NCBI GenBank assembly: GCA_910575555.1
Contig: CAJTFX010000011.1
Span: 62,001-126,000 of the forward strand
Source: Lachnospiraceae bacterium
GTDB taxonomy: Bacteria > Bacillota > Clostridia > Lachnospirales > Lachnospiraceae
Direction of reading: 5' to 3'
DNA length: 64,000 bases
The position numbers and the translations under genes are program-made. This document shows positions 43,071 through 52,054 of the stretch, piece by piece (within the stretch, counting starts at the first letter, position 1; the number at the start of each line of letters is the position of its first letter). The notes under the pieces are model-generated. The model saw only the letters and a program-made list of their open reading frames with translations. It had not been told where the DNA came from and made no database searches.

Positions 43071-43163
43071 AAATCCTGTAATAAATTTGTAACATATGAA
43101 GAATCCTATCGGGACTTCATGCTTTATAGAAGATTATGGGCTAAAATGGAGGGTATTGTTATT

Positions 43164-44393
43164 ATGAACAGGAATTCAATTAGAAAAGCAACAACATGTT
43201 GTTTAACTGCCGCAGTGGTATTAACAGGAAGTTCTTTTGTGTCTCACGCAGCAGTAAGCGCTGGAGCAGGCGACCTGATTTCAGCAGCGACAGAAGCACC
43301 GGCAGATACTGGTAAGAAAGCAGATAAAGCAGAAGATAATAATGCAACCGCAGGCGTAACCGAGATTTTTGCAAATTCTCTGGCGCCCAGACAGGAAGCG
43401 ATTGATACAGGCGCAGCCAAGGAAGAAGCTGAGGCTCCTGCTAAGACAGAATATGATGATATCGCAATTGCGCAGGTTGACAATTATGTAAATGTACGTT
43501 CCGCAGCCAGTGAAGAAGGAGAAGTGCTTGGTAAGTTATATAATAACTCCGCCTGCACCGTACTTGGAACCGAAGGCGACTGGTATAAGATTCATTCCGG
43601 TAATGTGGAAGGTTATATCAAGGCAGAATTCCTTGTATTAGGAAATGCAGAACTGGCTAAGTCCGTAGGGCACAGAGTGGCAGATGTAACCACAGAGACA
43701 CTGAATGTCCGTGCAGAGTCCAGTACGGAATCAGAATTACTGGGACAGGTTCCCCAGGGAGAAGAACTCAGCGTAGTAGAAGAGAAGGACGGCTGGGTGA
43801 AGGTAGCAATTGAAGAAGGCGACGGCTGGGTATCCAGTGAATTTGTAGATTGCAGCACACATTACGTAGTGGCAGAGTCCAAAGAAGAAGAAGAAGCCCG
43901 TCTTAAGAAAGAAGAAGAAGAACGTAAGGCAGCAGAGGAAGCAGCAAGAAGAGCTACCAGAAGCAAATCTTCCAGTTCAGGTTCTTCCAGTTCAGAATCT
44001 TCCGGCTCTGGTTCCGGAGAGAGCAGAAGCTATGCTCCCCCAAGCGGCGGAAGCGGACAGGCAGTTGCCAATTACGCATGCCAGTTTGTAGGCAATCCTT
44101 ATGTATACGGCGGGACAAGCCTGACCAACGGCGCTGATTGCTCCGGATTTGTAATGAGTGTATATGCAGCATTTGGCGTTGGCCTGCCTCATTCCTCCAG
44201 CGCACTGGCAGGAGTAGGATACGGCGTAAGCACAGACGCAATGCAGCCTGGTGATATTGTATGCTACAGCGGTCACGTTGGAATCTATGTAGGCGGAGAC
44301 ACCATCGTACATGCAAGTACCGAAGCGACTGGCATTAAGTACACTTCTCCGGCATCATACAGACCGATTGTTGCAGTAAGAAGAATTTTCTAA
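43164..44393 (+). CDS. Secreted SH3 / NlpC-P60 peptidoglycan endopeptidase
   Basis: 409 aa from the ATG at 43164 (GGAGGG upstream). Signal peptide to about residue 30 (cut near SHAAVS). Two bacterial SH3 domains follow (~105-165, NYVNVRSAASEEGEVLGKL; ~175-235, ETLNVRAESSTESELLGQV), then a charged coiled coil (EEEEARLKKEEEE) and a Ser/Gly linker. The NlpC/P60 domain (~295-409) has catalytic Cys in NGADCSGFV and His in SGHVGIYVGG. Cuts peptide cross-links in the cell wall, probably during growth or cell separation. Strong promoter and terminator make it a single-gene unit. Confidence 0.93.
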   Translation: MNRNSIRKATTCCLTAAVVLTGSSFVSHAAVSAGAGDLISAATEAPADTGKKADKAEDNNATAGVTEIFANSLAPRQEAIDTGAAKEEAEAPAKTEYDDIAIAQVDNYVNVRSAASEEGEVLGKLYNNSACTVLGTEGDWYKIHSGNVEGYIKAEFLVLGNAELAKSVGHRVADVTTETLNVRAESSTESELLGQVPQGEELSVVEEKDGWVKVAIEEGDGWVSSEFVDCSTHYVVAESKEEEEARLKKEEEERKAAEEAARRATRSKSSSSGSSSSESSGSGSGESRSYAPPSGGSGQAVANYACQFVGNPYVYGGTSLTNGADCSGFVMSVYAAFGVGLPHSSSALAGVGYGVSTDAMQPGDIVCYSGHVGIYVGGDTIVHASTEATGIKYTSPASYRPIVAVRRIF

Positions 44394-44421
44394 GAGTATT
44401 ACATAGACAGTGGCAGAGAAG

Positions 44422-44463
44422 AAACTGCCGGGAAATGATTTATTTCCCGGCAGTTTTTTTAAA
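44422..44463 (+). terminator. Terminator after the NlpC/P60 gene
   Basis: 15 bp stem AAACTGCCGGGAAAT / ATTTCCCGGCAGTTT with a short loop and T-run. Confidence 0.9.
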
Positions 44464-44627
44464 TTTCAGTTTACGGGTTCCGTCTCCCAAAACAGAAAAA
44501 TTGCTCTGACTTTTGACAGGCACAGAGAAAAGAGTCATACAATTCTTCTAATTTTCTAAAAAATTTTTTGTAGAAATATGTCAGAAAATGTCTGATTCTG
44601 GAATTCTGAAAAAAGTGCACAAAATTA

Positions 44628-44742
44628 TGGGGATAAACAAAAATTATCCAAAAGTTATCCACATAAAAATATGACAAAAAATCCAAAAATGTGAGTTATA
44701 CACAGAGTTGTCCACATTATCCACAAAAAGTCGTGTGAATAA
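44628..44742. other. DnaA-box cluster in an AT-rich region
   Basis: Within 115 bp: TTATCCACA at 44655-44663 and 44717-44725, TTATACACA at 44696-44704, TTATTCACA on the minus strand at 44734-44742, plus one-mismatch sites TTGTCCACA (44708-44716), TTATCCAAA (44644-44652) and TTATCCCCA on the minus strand (44628-44636). An A/T tract follows (44800-44860). No dnaA, dnaN or rpmH is near and both flanks are mainly + strand genes, so it is more likely a secondary DnaA-binding cluster than oriC. It fills the core of a 589 bp gap. Confidence 0.75.
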
Positions 44743-44900
44743 CCTGGTTTACATAGTAGGAAAAAGAAACATTTGTTTTGTGAAGTTGTGATAAAATGAA
44801 TGATTTTCGGAAAAAATAGAAAAAAGTATTGACTTTTTAATAGACAAAAAAAATTTATTTCAAGGCAGAAATGTCAGTTAATTTCCATTGGAAAGGGTGG

Positions 44901-44929
44901 TTGAAAAAATTTCCTGCTTTTGGTATACT
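44901..44929 (+). promoter_or_regulatory. Promoter of the TagA-like gene
   Basis: -35 TTGAAA (44901-44906), 17 bp spacer, -10 TATACT (44924-44929). Confidence 0.65.
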
Positions 44930-44982
44930 TCTAAAAGTACATTTAATAACCGCAGTATCAGTCAAATAGAAACGGGTGTTAT

Positions 44983-45660
44983 ATGATTAAGAAATTGGAG
45001 ATACTGGGAATGGCATTGGATAATGATACGGTGGCAGAAGCAATGGTTCGGGTGGAGGAATTTCTGAACAGTACCATGATGAACACCATAGAGGCCATTT
45101 CCATGGATATGTTGGTAAAAACTCAGGAAGATGACAGACTGAAAGCCTGTATTGAACATCTGGATCTGACAGTCATCAGCGATAAGGAGATTCTGAAAGC
45201 CGCCGGAGAGATTTCCAGGCAGCGGATTCAGGAGACGGTGAACAATGATTTTTTTAAAGAGTTTGCAAAGCGGGCGTCCGGGAACCGCAGGGCGGTGTTT
45301 TTACTGGGAGAGACCGAAGAGCAGCTTGACGCGCTGAGAGAATTTCTGGCGGAGCATTACAGTGGAATTCAGGTGGCGGGATGTTTCGGACTGGCAGACT
45401 GCCCCGGAGACTATGATATGGTAATTAATGAAATCAACATTGCAGAACCGGATGTGATTATGTCGGCGCTTACATCGCCGGAACAGGAATATTTTTTACA
45501 GGACAACCGGGAAAAATTAAATGCGAAAATCTGGTACGGGCTGGGGGAAGTATATTCAGACAGAAAGGTTGTGTCTGAGGTGGCAGGATTTGCCAGGAAG
45601 CTGATCCAAAAGGGCGTGATGCACAGTATGATATCACGTTATAATAAAAAAGAAGAATGA
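44983..45660 (+). CDS. WecG/TagA/CpsF-family glycosyltransferase
   Basis: 225 aa, slightly short for the family (240-260). It begins with the typical VAEAMVRVEEFLN and IEAISMDMLVKTQED region, then AVFLLGETEEQLDALREFL and the NIAEPDVIMSALTSPEQEYFL block. Family members transfer N-acetylmannosaminuronic acid or ManNAc to lipid-linked GlcNAc in wall teichoic acid or ECA synthesis. The conserved GxPxQE patch reads SPEQE here. No other teichoic acid genes are in the window. Confidence 0.8.
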   Translation: MIKKLEILGMALDNDTVAEAMVRVEEFLNSTMMNTIEAISMDMLVKTQEDDRLKACIEHLDLTVISDKEILKAAGEISRQRIQETVNNDFFKEFAKRASGNRRAVFLLGETEEQLDALREFLAEHYSGIQVAGCFGLADCPGDYDMVINEINIAEPDVIMSALTSPEQEYFLQDNREKLNAKIWYGLGEVYSDRKVVSEVAGFARKLIQKGVMHSMISRYNKKEE

Positions 45661-45669
45661 GGTAAAAGA

Positions 45670-46551
45670 ATGAACAGATTGTTAGCTTACAGGCGGACGC
45701 CGGTATTTTTGTATCTGGTAATTATTGCAGGGACAGGATTGCTTGCGTTTGCCATAAAGTGTATTTTTGATCCCATCGGCCTGGTAACCGGGGGATTTAC
45801 AGGCATCTCCATTCTGATGAAAGATTTGTCAGAAGTGTTTTATCCGGGCGGAATTCCTCTCTGGTTTGCCAATCTGGCCTTAAACCTTCCGGTATTTTTA
45901 CTGGCCTGGAAGATTAAGGGCAAACGGTTTATCGGGCGGACGGCCATTGCCACGGCTCTCCTTTCCGGGTGGCTGTATGTGCTGCCGGAACTGGATTTTA
46001 TCAGCGGGGATTATATTCTGGCTGCTTTGTTCGGCGGAACCATTTCCGGTATCGCTATGGGAATGATTCTCTGGGCGGACGCCACCACCGGCGGAACGGA
46101 AATGGTGGGCGCGCTGATACAGTGCCGGTTGAAGCATTATTCTGTGGCGCAGATTATGCAGGTGCTGGACGGCCTGGTAGTGTTGGCGGGGCTGTATGTA
46201 TTCGGCCTGCGTCCTTCCATGTATGCCATTGTGGCGATCTTTATTTCCTCAAAAGTGATAGATACTATTCTGGAAGGTATGAAATTTTCAAAAGCCGCAT
46301 ATATTATCACCGATAAATATGAAGAGATTTCCGGAATTATCATGGAAACTCTGGATCGGGGCGTTACGGGATTGGAAGCCAGAGGCATGTATTCCGGTGA
46401 AAAAAAATGTATGCTGTACTGTGTAGTGTCAAAGAAGGAGATTGTGCAGCTGAAGGAACTGGTGCATCAGATCGATCTGAATGCATTTGTGATTGTGGGG
46501 GATGTGAGAGAGGTTCTGGGAGAAGGATTTATTGAGTACCGCAGGGTATGA
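45670..46551 (+). CDS. YitT-family membrane protein
   Basis: 293 aa. Five or so TM helices in the first ~200 residues (IIAGTGLLAFAIKCIFDPIGLVTGGFTGISI is the family hallmark), then the cytoplasmic DUF2179 domain (residues ~215-293, YIITDKYEEISGIIMETLDRGVTGLEARGMYSG). Transport substrate unknown. 9 bp after the TagA-like gene, probably cotranscribed. Confidence 0.9.
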   Translation: MNRLLAYRRTPVFLYLVIIAGTGLLAFAIKCIFDPIGLVTGGFTGISILMKDLSEVFYPGGIPLWFANLALNLPVFLLAWKIKGKRFIGRTAIATALLSGWLYVLPELDFISGDYILAALFGGTISGIAMGMILWADATTGGTEMVGALIQCRLKHYSVAQIMQVLDGLVVLAGLYVFGLRPSMYAIVAIFISSKVIDTILEGMKFSKAAYIITDKYEEISGIIMETLDRGVTGLEARGMYSGEKKCMLYCVVSKKEIVQLKELVHQIDLNAFVIVGDVREVLGEGFIEYRRV

Positions 46552-46606
46552 TAAGGATTTTGTGTACTATGACTATGTAAAAATCAATGAAAATTTGAAA
46601 AAAGTT

Positions 46607-46649
46607 GAGGAAATGCATAAAAAAATATGGATTTCCTCTTCCTTTTTTT
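46607..46649 (+). terminator. Terminator after the yitT-like gene
   Basis: GAGGAAAT (46607-46614) pairs with ATTTCCTC (46631-46638), followed by a long T-rich run. No other element is certain in the remaining gap to 46854. Confidence 0.75.
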
Positions 46650-46854
46650 GTGCTTTTGCATTAAAATACATATTAAGTTGTTTTGTTTTCCCAAAATACA
46701 TACAATAGAATTGTGAAAGTTGTATAGGAATTATTGCACATAAGGAACGGTCAGGAACGGGCATATTGTTTCTTCTGACAGTTCCTGAACATGAGAACAT
46801 GGAGAACTGCCAGAAAAACGGCGCAAGAGAAGGAAGAGAAAAGGAGTGGAGCAC

Positions 46855-47943
46855 ATGATTTCGAATCAGATACTTCAGAACACCATTGACGGGCTGAAAG
46901 GAATTACCAGAATTGATTTATGTATTATTGATACGGAAGGCAAGGTATTGGCGGCAACTTTTCAGGATGCGGACAGTTATGTGGCGGCGGCTCTGGCATT
47001 TGTGGAATCTCCGGCAGACAGCCAGGTGTTTTTGGGATGCCAGTTTTTTAAAGTGTTTGACGAACATCAGTTGGAATATATATTGCTTGCCAACGGAGAC
47101 AGCGATGATGTTTATATGGTAGGAAAGATTGCCAGTTTTCAGATCCAGAATTTGCTGGTGGCGTATAAAGAGCGTTTTGACAAAGATAATTTTGTGAAAA
47201 ATCTGCTGTTGGACAACCTGCTTCTGGTGGATATTTATAACCGGGCCAAAAAGCTTCATATTGATACAGACGCCAGGCGGGTGGTGTTTATTGTGGAGAC
47301 CAATCGGGAAAAGGACGGCAATGAACTGGAAAAAGTGCGGAGCCTGTTAGGGGGCAAGTCCAGAGACTTTATTACGGCGGTGGATGAGAAAAATATTATC
47401 GTGGTGAAGGAAGTGATGGAAAACGAGGGATATGAGGAGATGAACCGGACAGCGGAAGTGATTCTGAGCATGTTCCACGGCGGAGACGATTTGGATATTC
47501 ACATTGCATACGGAACCATCGTCAATGAAATCAAAGAGGTTTCCCGTTCCTATAAGGAAGCCAGAATGGCCCTGGACGTAGGGAAGATTTTCTTTGAGGA
47601 ACGCCATGTCAACGCATATTCCACCCTGGGGATCGGCCGTCTGATTTATCAGCTGCCCATCCCGCTGTGCAAAATGTTTATCAAGGAAATTTTTGACGGC
47701 AAATCTCCGGATGAATTTGACGAAGAGACCCTTACTACGATCAATAAATTTTTTGAAAACAGTCTGAATGTGTCCGAGACTTCCAGACAATTGTACATCC
47801 ACCGGAATACCCTGGTGTACCGGTTAGACAAGCTTCAGAAGAGCACCGGCCTGGATTTGCGGGTGTTTGAGGACGCGATTACCTTTAAAATTGCCCTGAT
47901 GGTTGTAAAGTACATGAAGTATATGGAATCTTTGGATTATTAA
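46855..47943 (+). CDS. PucR/CdaR-type transcriptional regulator
   Basis: 362 aa from the ATG at 46855 (AAAGGAG upstream). N-terminal sugar-diacid recognition-like domain (~1-130, LCIIDTEGKVLAATFQDADSYV), a middle GGDEF-like domain and a C-terminal helix-turn-helix of the PucR type (NVSETSRQLYIHRNTLVYRLDKLQ). CdaR/SdaR regulators respond to carbohydrate acids; the ligand here is unknown. The next gene, ftsE, starts 16 bp after, with no terminator between. Confidence 0.85.
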   Translation: MISNQILQNTIDGLKGITRIDLCIIDTEGKVLAATFQDADSYVAAALAFVESPADSQVFLGCQFFKVFDEHQLEYILLANGDSDDVYMVGKIASFQIQNLLVAYKERFDKDNFVKNLLLDNLLLVDIYNRAKKLHIDTDARRVVFIVETNREKDGNELEKVRSLLGGKSRDFITAVDEKNIIVVKEVMENEGYEEMNRTAEVILSMFHGGDDLDIHIAYGTIVNEIKEVSRSYKEARMALDVGKIFFEERHVNAYSTLGIGRLIYQLPIPLCKMFIKEIFDGKSPDEFDEETLTTINKFFENSLNVSETSRQLYIHRNTLVYRLDKLQKSTGLDLRVFEDAITFKIALMVVKYMKYMESLDY

Positions 47944-47959
47944 GCTAGGAGAGAATTCG

Positions 47960-48643
47960 ATGATAAAACTTGAAAATGTCAGCAAAGCATATTCTGCGGG
48001 AATTCCTGCGTTAAATGATGTGAGCCTGTATATTGAGCCGGGAGAATTTGTTTTTGTGGTGGGGGACAGCGGTTCCGGCAAATCCACCCTGATAAAATTA
48101 CTGTTAAAAGAATTAGAGCCTACCAAGGGGAGCATTTCTATTAATAATCAGAAGCTGGGAAATATCCGCCACAGGGACATTCCCAGGTTCCGGCGGAATA
48201 TCGGCGTGGTATTTCAGGATTTCCGGCTGTTAAAGGATCGGAATGTCTATGAAAATGTGGCCTTTGCCCAACGGGCCGTGGGAACGCCGGTGAAAATTAT
48301 GCGCAGAAAGGTTCCGGCGGTGCTGTCCATGGTGGGACTGGCTGCCAAATACAAATCTTACCCCAAAGAAATTTCCGGAGGGGAGCAGCAGAGAGTGGCA
48401 ATTGCAAGGGCCCTGGTCAATGAGCCCAGGATTCTTCTGGCAGACGAGCCTACCGGTAATCTGGACGCCCACAACGCCTGGGAAATTATGAAGCTGTTGG
48501 AGGAGATCAATCAGAGGGGCACCACGGTTTTAGTGGTGACCCATAATCTGGACATTGTAAAGGCCATGAGAAAGCGTGTCATTACAATGAAGAAAGGCGT
48601 TGTCATTTCAGATGAACGGATAGGTGATTTTTATGAGGATTAG
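47960..48643 (+). CDS. ftsE: Cell-division ATP-binding protein FtsE
   Basis: 227 aa ABC ATPase. Walker [11 protein letters not shown]-loop VVFQDFRLL, signature SGGEQQR, Walker [13 protein letters not shown], switch His VVTHNLD. With FtsX it relays a cytoplasmic signal to cell-wall hydrolases outside the membrane. Its 3' end overlaps ftsX by 11 bp, the universal arrangement. Confidence 0.96.
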   Translation: MIKLENVSKAYSAGIPALNDVSLYIEPGEFVFVVGDSGSGKSTLIKLLLKELEPTKGSISINNQKLGNIRHRDIPRFRRNIGVVFQDFRLLKDRNVYENVAFAQRAVGTPVKIMRRKVPAVLSMVGLAAKYKSYPKEISGGEQQRVAIARALVNEPRILLADEPTGNLDAHNAWEIMKLLEEINQRGTTVLVVTHNLDIVKAMRKRVITMKKGVVISDERIGDFYED

Positions 48644-49541
48644 TACGTTCTGGTATACGTTAAGGCAGGGAGCGAAGAACATCTGGAAGAATAAAATGTT
48701 TTCTCTGGCTTCCATTGCAACCATGTCGGCCTGCATTTTTCTTTTCGGTATTTTCTATTCTGTAGTGGTGAATTTCCAGAGCGTAGTGCGGGAAGTGGAA
48801 TCAGGGGTTGCCGTTACAGTGTTTTTTGTGGACGGAGCCACCCAGGAACAGATAGACGCCATCGGGGAGCAGATTGGAAAACGGGTGGAAGTGTCGGAAA
48901 AGGTCTATGTGTCTGCGGAAGAGGCATGGGAGAATTTTAAGAAAATTTATTTCAAAGGGGCGGAGGATATGGCCCAGGGATTTGCGGAAGATAATCCTCT
49001 GGCCAATTCCGCTCATTATGAAGTTTATATGAATGACATTTCCATGCAGGAATCTCTGGTTACGTTTGTGCAGTCCTTAGACGGGGTGAAGGAAGTGAAA
49101 AGCTCGGATATGGCGGCCCATACCCTGACGGATTTCAACCGTCTGATTGGTTATGTGTCGGCGGGGATTATTCTGATCCTTTTGTGTGTGGCAGTATTTT
49201 TGATCAGCAATACCGTTACCATCGGAATTGCAGTCCGGCGGGAGGAAATTGCGATTATGAAATTGATCGGTGCCACCGATTATTTTGTGCGCGCGCCGTT
49301 TATTGTGGAAGGAATTCTGATTGGCCTCATCGGTTCGGCCCTGCCGCTGCTTGTGCTGTATCAGATGTACCGCAGAATCATTGTGTATGTGGGAGAAAAA
49401 TTTCTCTGGCTCAGCGGAATGCTGGAGTTTCTGCCGGTGAATAAAGTGTTTTCCACCCTGGTTCCAGTGGGACTGATTCTGGGAGTGGGCATTGGTTTTC
49501 TGGGAAGCCGCCTGACCATCCGCAAACATTTGAAAGTTTAA
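48633..49541 (+). CDS. ftsX: Cell-division protein FtsX
   Basis: 302 aa from the ATG at 48633; a GTG 9 bp upstream is the alternative. Topology of FtsX: TM1 (~20-45), a large extracellular domain (~50-165), then three TM helices (~170-195, ~222-245, ~270-292). Works with FtsE. The extracellular domain is the usual activator of CwlO-type or PcsB-type hydrolases; the SH3/NlpC-P60 enzyme at 43164 is a candidate client, by inference only. Confidence 0.94.
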   Translation: MRISTFWYTLRQGAKNIWKNKMFSLASIATMSACIFLFGIFYSVVVNFQSVVREVESGVAVTVFFVDGATQEQIDAIGEQIGKRVEVSEKVYVSAEEAWENFKKIYFKGAEDMAQGFAEDNPLANSAHYEVYMNDISMQESLVTFVQSLDGVKEVKSSDMAAHTLTDFNRLIGYVSAGIILILLCVAVFLISNTVTIGIAVRREEIAIMKLIGATDYFVRAPFIVEGILIGLIGSALPLLVLYQMYRRIIVYVGEKFLWLSGMLEFLPVNKVFSTLVPVGLILGVGIGFLGSRLTIRKHLKV

Positions 49542-49583
49542 TGTCCGGCGGAATAAATTCATGGGAAAGACATAATTTTTTGG

Positions 49584-49589
49584 TATAAT
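49584..49589 (+). promoter_or_regulatory. Extended -10 promoter of ctpA
   Basis: TGGTATAAT (extended -10, TATAAT at 49584-49589) without a good -35; transcription would start ~32 bp before the ATG. Confidence 0.5.
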
Positions 49590-49626
49590 ATGCAAAAATC
49601 AGATTGCAGAAAAGAGGAATCACAGA

Positions 49627-50895
49627 ATGGACAATCAGGAATATTTTCAGCCGCCCAGAAAACAGAAATCGAATTTCGGCAAAGGAGTTTTGGTGGGAGC
49701 GTTGGCGTCGCTTCTGACAGTTACGCTGGCAGCCGGAGGACTCTGGCTTGGCATAAATGCCGGTCTGAGGAAAAAAAGCAGTTCCAAACAGGAAGAGAGC
49801 AGCAAAGAGGCCATTTCTGAGAAAAGTGTGGAGAAGAAATCCGGTGAAATTGCGGATTTGATTGATCAGTATTACTATGAGGAGGTGGACGAGGAGGCTC
49901 TGGTGGAGGGCATGTACGCCGGAATGGTGGAAGGACTGGGAGATCCTTATTCCGCTTATTATACGGCGGAAGAATACCGCGCTCTGAACGAAAGCACCAG
50001 CGGGGTTTATTACGGAATCGGCGCGGTGCTGACTCAGAATATCAATACGAAAATTGTCACAATTCTCCACGTTTATGCCGGAACGCCGGCAGAAGAAGCG
50101 GGAGTGAAAGACGGAGACGTGATTGTAAAGGTGGGGGACATCGAAGGAGACAGTATGGAGCTGTCAGAACTGGTGACCCACATCAAAGGAGAAGAGGGCA
50201 CTACTGTGCATCTGGAGCTGCTGCGCAGCGGTGAGAAGGAGCATATTGAACTGGATGTCACAAGGCGGCAGATTGAGGTGCCTACGGTGGAACATCAGAT
50301 GCTGGAAGGCCAGGTGGGCTTCATTCAGATTACGGAATTTTCCGAGTCTACGCCGGAACAGTTTCAGGCAGCCTGGAATGAACTGGAGGGCCAGGGCATG
50401 GAGTCTGTGATTGTGGATTTGCGGGATAATCCCGGCGGAGTGCTCCAGTCTGTATGTGCAATGTTAGATGCAATTCTGCCGGAGGGATTGTTGGTGTATA
50501 CGGAAGATAAGTACGGAAGCCGTTCGGAGTACAAGTCGGATGCAAAATGCGTCAAGCTGCCCATGGCTGTATTAATTAACGGCAACAGCGCCAGCGCGTC
50601 GGAAATTTTTGCAGGAGCCATCAAGGATTATGAATACGGAACCCTGATTGGAACCACCTCTTTTGGAAAAGGCATTGTCCAGACCATTATTCCCATGGAG
50701 GACGGAAGCGCAGTGAAGGTGACCATGGCAAAATATTTCACGCCCAAGGGAAATTATATCCATGGAGCGGGCATTGAACCGGATATACAGTTGGAATATC
50801 AGTATCAGGAGGAGACGGAAGGGGAAGATTATAATCCCCTGCATGACAATCAGGTGTTAAAGGCTTTAGAGGTGCTTCAAGAGGGAGAAAAATAG
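49627..50895 (+). CDS. ctpA: S41-family C-terminal processing protease
   Basis: 422 aa. Cytoplasmic N-terminus, one TM anchor (~20-43), an N-terminal helical domain (YSAYYTAEEYRAL), PDZ domain (~125-205) and the S41 domain with the catalytic Ser in GNSASASEIFAGA and Lys in TTSFGKGIVQ. Cuts C-terminal tails of extracytoplasmic proteins. It follows ftsEX, a common order in Firmicutes, which suggests a role in envelope protein turnover at division. Confidence 0.94.
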   Translation: MDNQEYFQPPRKQKSNFGKGVLVGALASLLTVTLAAGGLWLGINAGLRKKSSSKQEESSKEAISEKSVEKKSGEIADLIDQYYYEEVDEEALVEGMYAGMVEGLGDPYSAYYTAEEYRALNESTSGVYYGIGAVLTQNINTKIVTILHVYAGTPAEEAGVKDGDVIVKVGDIEGDSMELSELVTHIKGEEGTTVHLELLRSGEKEHIELDVTRRQIEVPTVEHQMLEGQVGFIQITEFSESTPEQFQAAWNELEGQGMESVIVDLRDNPGGVLQSVCAMLDAILPEGLLVYTEDKYGSRSEYKSDAKCVKLPMAVLINGNSASASEIFAGAIKDYEYGTLIGTTSFGKGIVQTIIPMEDGSAVKVTMAKYFTPKGNYIHGAGIEPDIQLEYQYQEETEGEDYNPLHDNQVLKALEVLQEGEK

Positions 50896-50905
50896 CGAAT
50901 AATGA

Positions 50906-50934
50906 TTGACCTGGTACTTTAGATAGGATAAGAT
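50906..50934 (+). promoter_or_regulatory. Promoter of the FIST gene
   Basis: -35 TTGACC (50906-50911), 17 bp spacer, -10 TAAGAT (50929-50934). Confidence 0.65.
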
Positions 50935-50986
50935 AGTAGTAACAGAATTTGTATATATTTGTAAGGATACAGAAAGGGATAACGAC

Positions 50987-52042
50987 GTGAAACAGTTTTA
51001 TGGTATGAGCCAGAAGGGAGATTTGAGAGAAGCGGTCAAGGGGCTGAAAGATCCTCAGATGATTTTGCTGATGTCAAATGCAGAACAGTTTGAAACGCAT
51101 GTGCGCAAATTGGAAGAACTCTTTCCCGGTGTGCCCAGTATTGGGTGTATCGGAATGAGTTACGATACCAGAGTGGTGGAAAAGGGCGTGGGCCTGGTTG
51201 CATTTTACGGCGGCATTTCGGCGGCGGCCGATGTATTGGAAGAGGTATCTGTGATGCCGGTGAAATACATCGATCGCCTGCAGCGGGATGTGGAGAAAGT
51301 GGACGCCGCAAAAGGCGACACCATCTGTCTGGATTTTTGTTCCGGGAACGATGCCTGCGCGCTGACTACGGTATACAGTGTGTTAAAGCGCAGGGGTATT
51401 TCCCTGGTGGGAGGCACCGGCGATGCAGGCAGGGTGTCGGCCAACGGGAAGGTCTATGAGGATGCAGTAGCCTATGCCCTGATTAAGAACCGGGGAGGGC
51501 GGGTGAAGGCATATAAGGAAAATATTTACCATAAGATGGGGAATTACCGCTTTATCGCCTCTAAGACCAACAGAGCCAAATATGTGATCGGTGAATTAAA
51601 TGGAAAACCTGCCAAGCAGGTGTATCAGAGTATTCTGAAGGTAACGGAACAGCAGATTACCACTCAGACCTTTAAGAATCCCTTTGGAAGGATTGACGGG
51701 GACGAGACCTGCATTATATCCATTAAAGAGGTGGATGGAAATGCACTGGCCTGCTTTCGGCAGGTGAATGATTCGGATGTGCTGATTCTTCTGGAACTGG
51801 GAGATTATAAGAGAATTGTAAAAGATACCATTCAGACCATTCAGCGGGATTTTCCGAAGATTTCCGGCGTATTTTCCGTGAACTGCCTGTTTCGGTATCT
51901 GATGTTCAGCGAAAACCATTACATGCAGGAGTATCTGCTGGATATGGGAACTCTTGGAAACCATGCGGGCCTGGTTGGATACGGAGAGCACTATAACAAC
52001 CGGTTTGTCAATCAGTCCATGACCTGCGTGGTGTTTGAGTAA
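50987..52042 (+). CDS. FIST-domain sensory protein
   Basis: 351 aa with N- and C-terminal FIST domains: an N-terminal half with SIGCIGMSYDT and GLVAFYGG, and a C-terminal half with VTEQQITTQTFKNPFG, then FSVNCLFRYLMF. FIST domains are predicted ligand-binding sensors, often tied to signalling output proteins. No signal peptide or TM, so cytoplasmic. The stop is 12 bp before a soluble chemotaxis-type protein, making a probable sensor/transducer pair. Confidence 0.8.
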   Translation: MKQFYGMSQKGDLREAVKGLKDPQMILLMSNAEQFETHVRKLEELFPGVPSIGCIGMSYDTRVVEKGVGLVAFYGGISAAADVLEEVSVMPVKYIDRLQRDVEKVDAAKGDTICLDFCSGNDACALTTVYSVLKRRGISLVGGTGDAGRVSANGKVYEDAVAYALIKNRGGRVKAYKENIYHKMGNYRFIASKTNRAKYVIGELNGKPAKQVYQSILKVTEQQITTQTFKNPFGRIDGDETCIISIKEVDGNALACFRQVNDSDVLILLELGDYKRIVKDTIQTIQRDFPKISGVFSVNCLFRYLMFSENHYMQEYLLDMGTLGNHAGLVGYGEHYNNRFVNQSMTCVVFE

Positions 52043-52054
52043 AGGGGGAAAAAG

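Noticed and set aside
44628-44742. Calling the DnaA-box cluster the chromosomal origin
   Set aside because: No dnaA, dnaN or rpmH nearby and no change in the main gene strand across it; kept as a DnaA-box cluster only.
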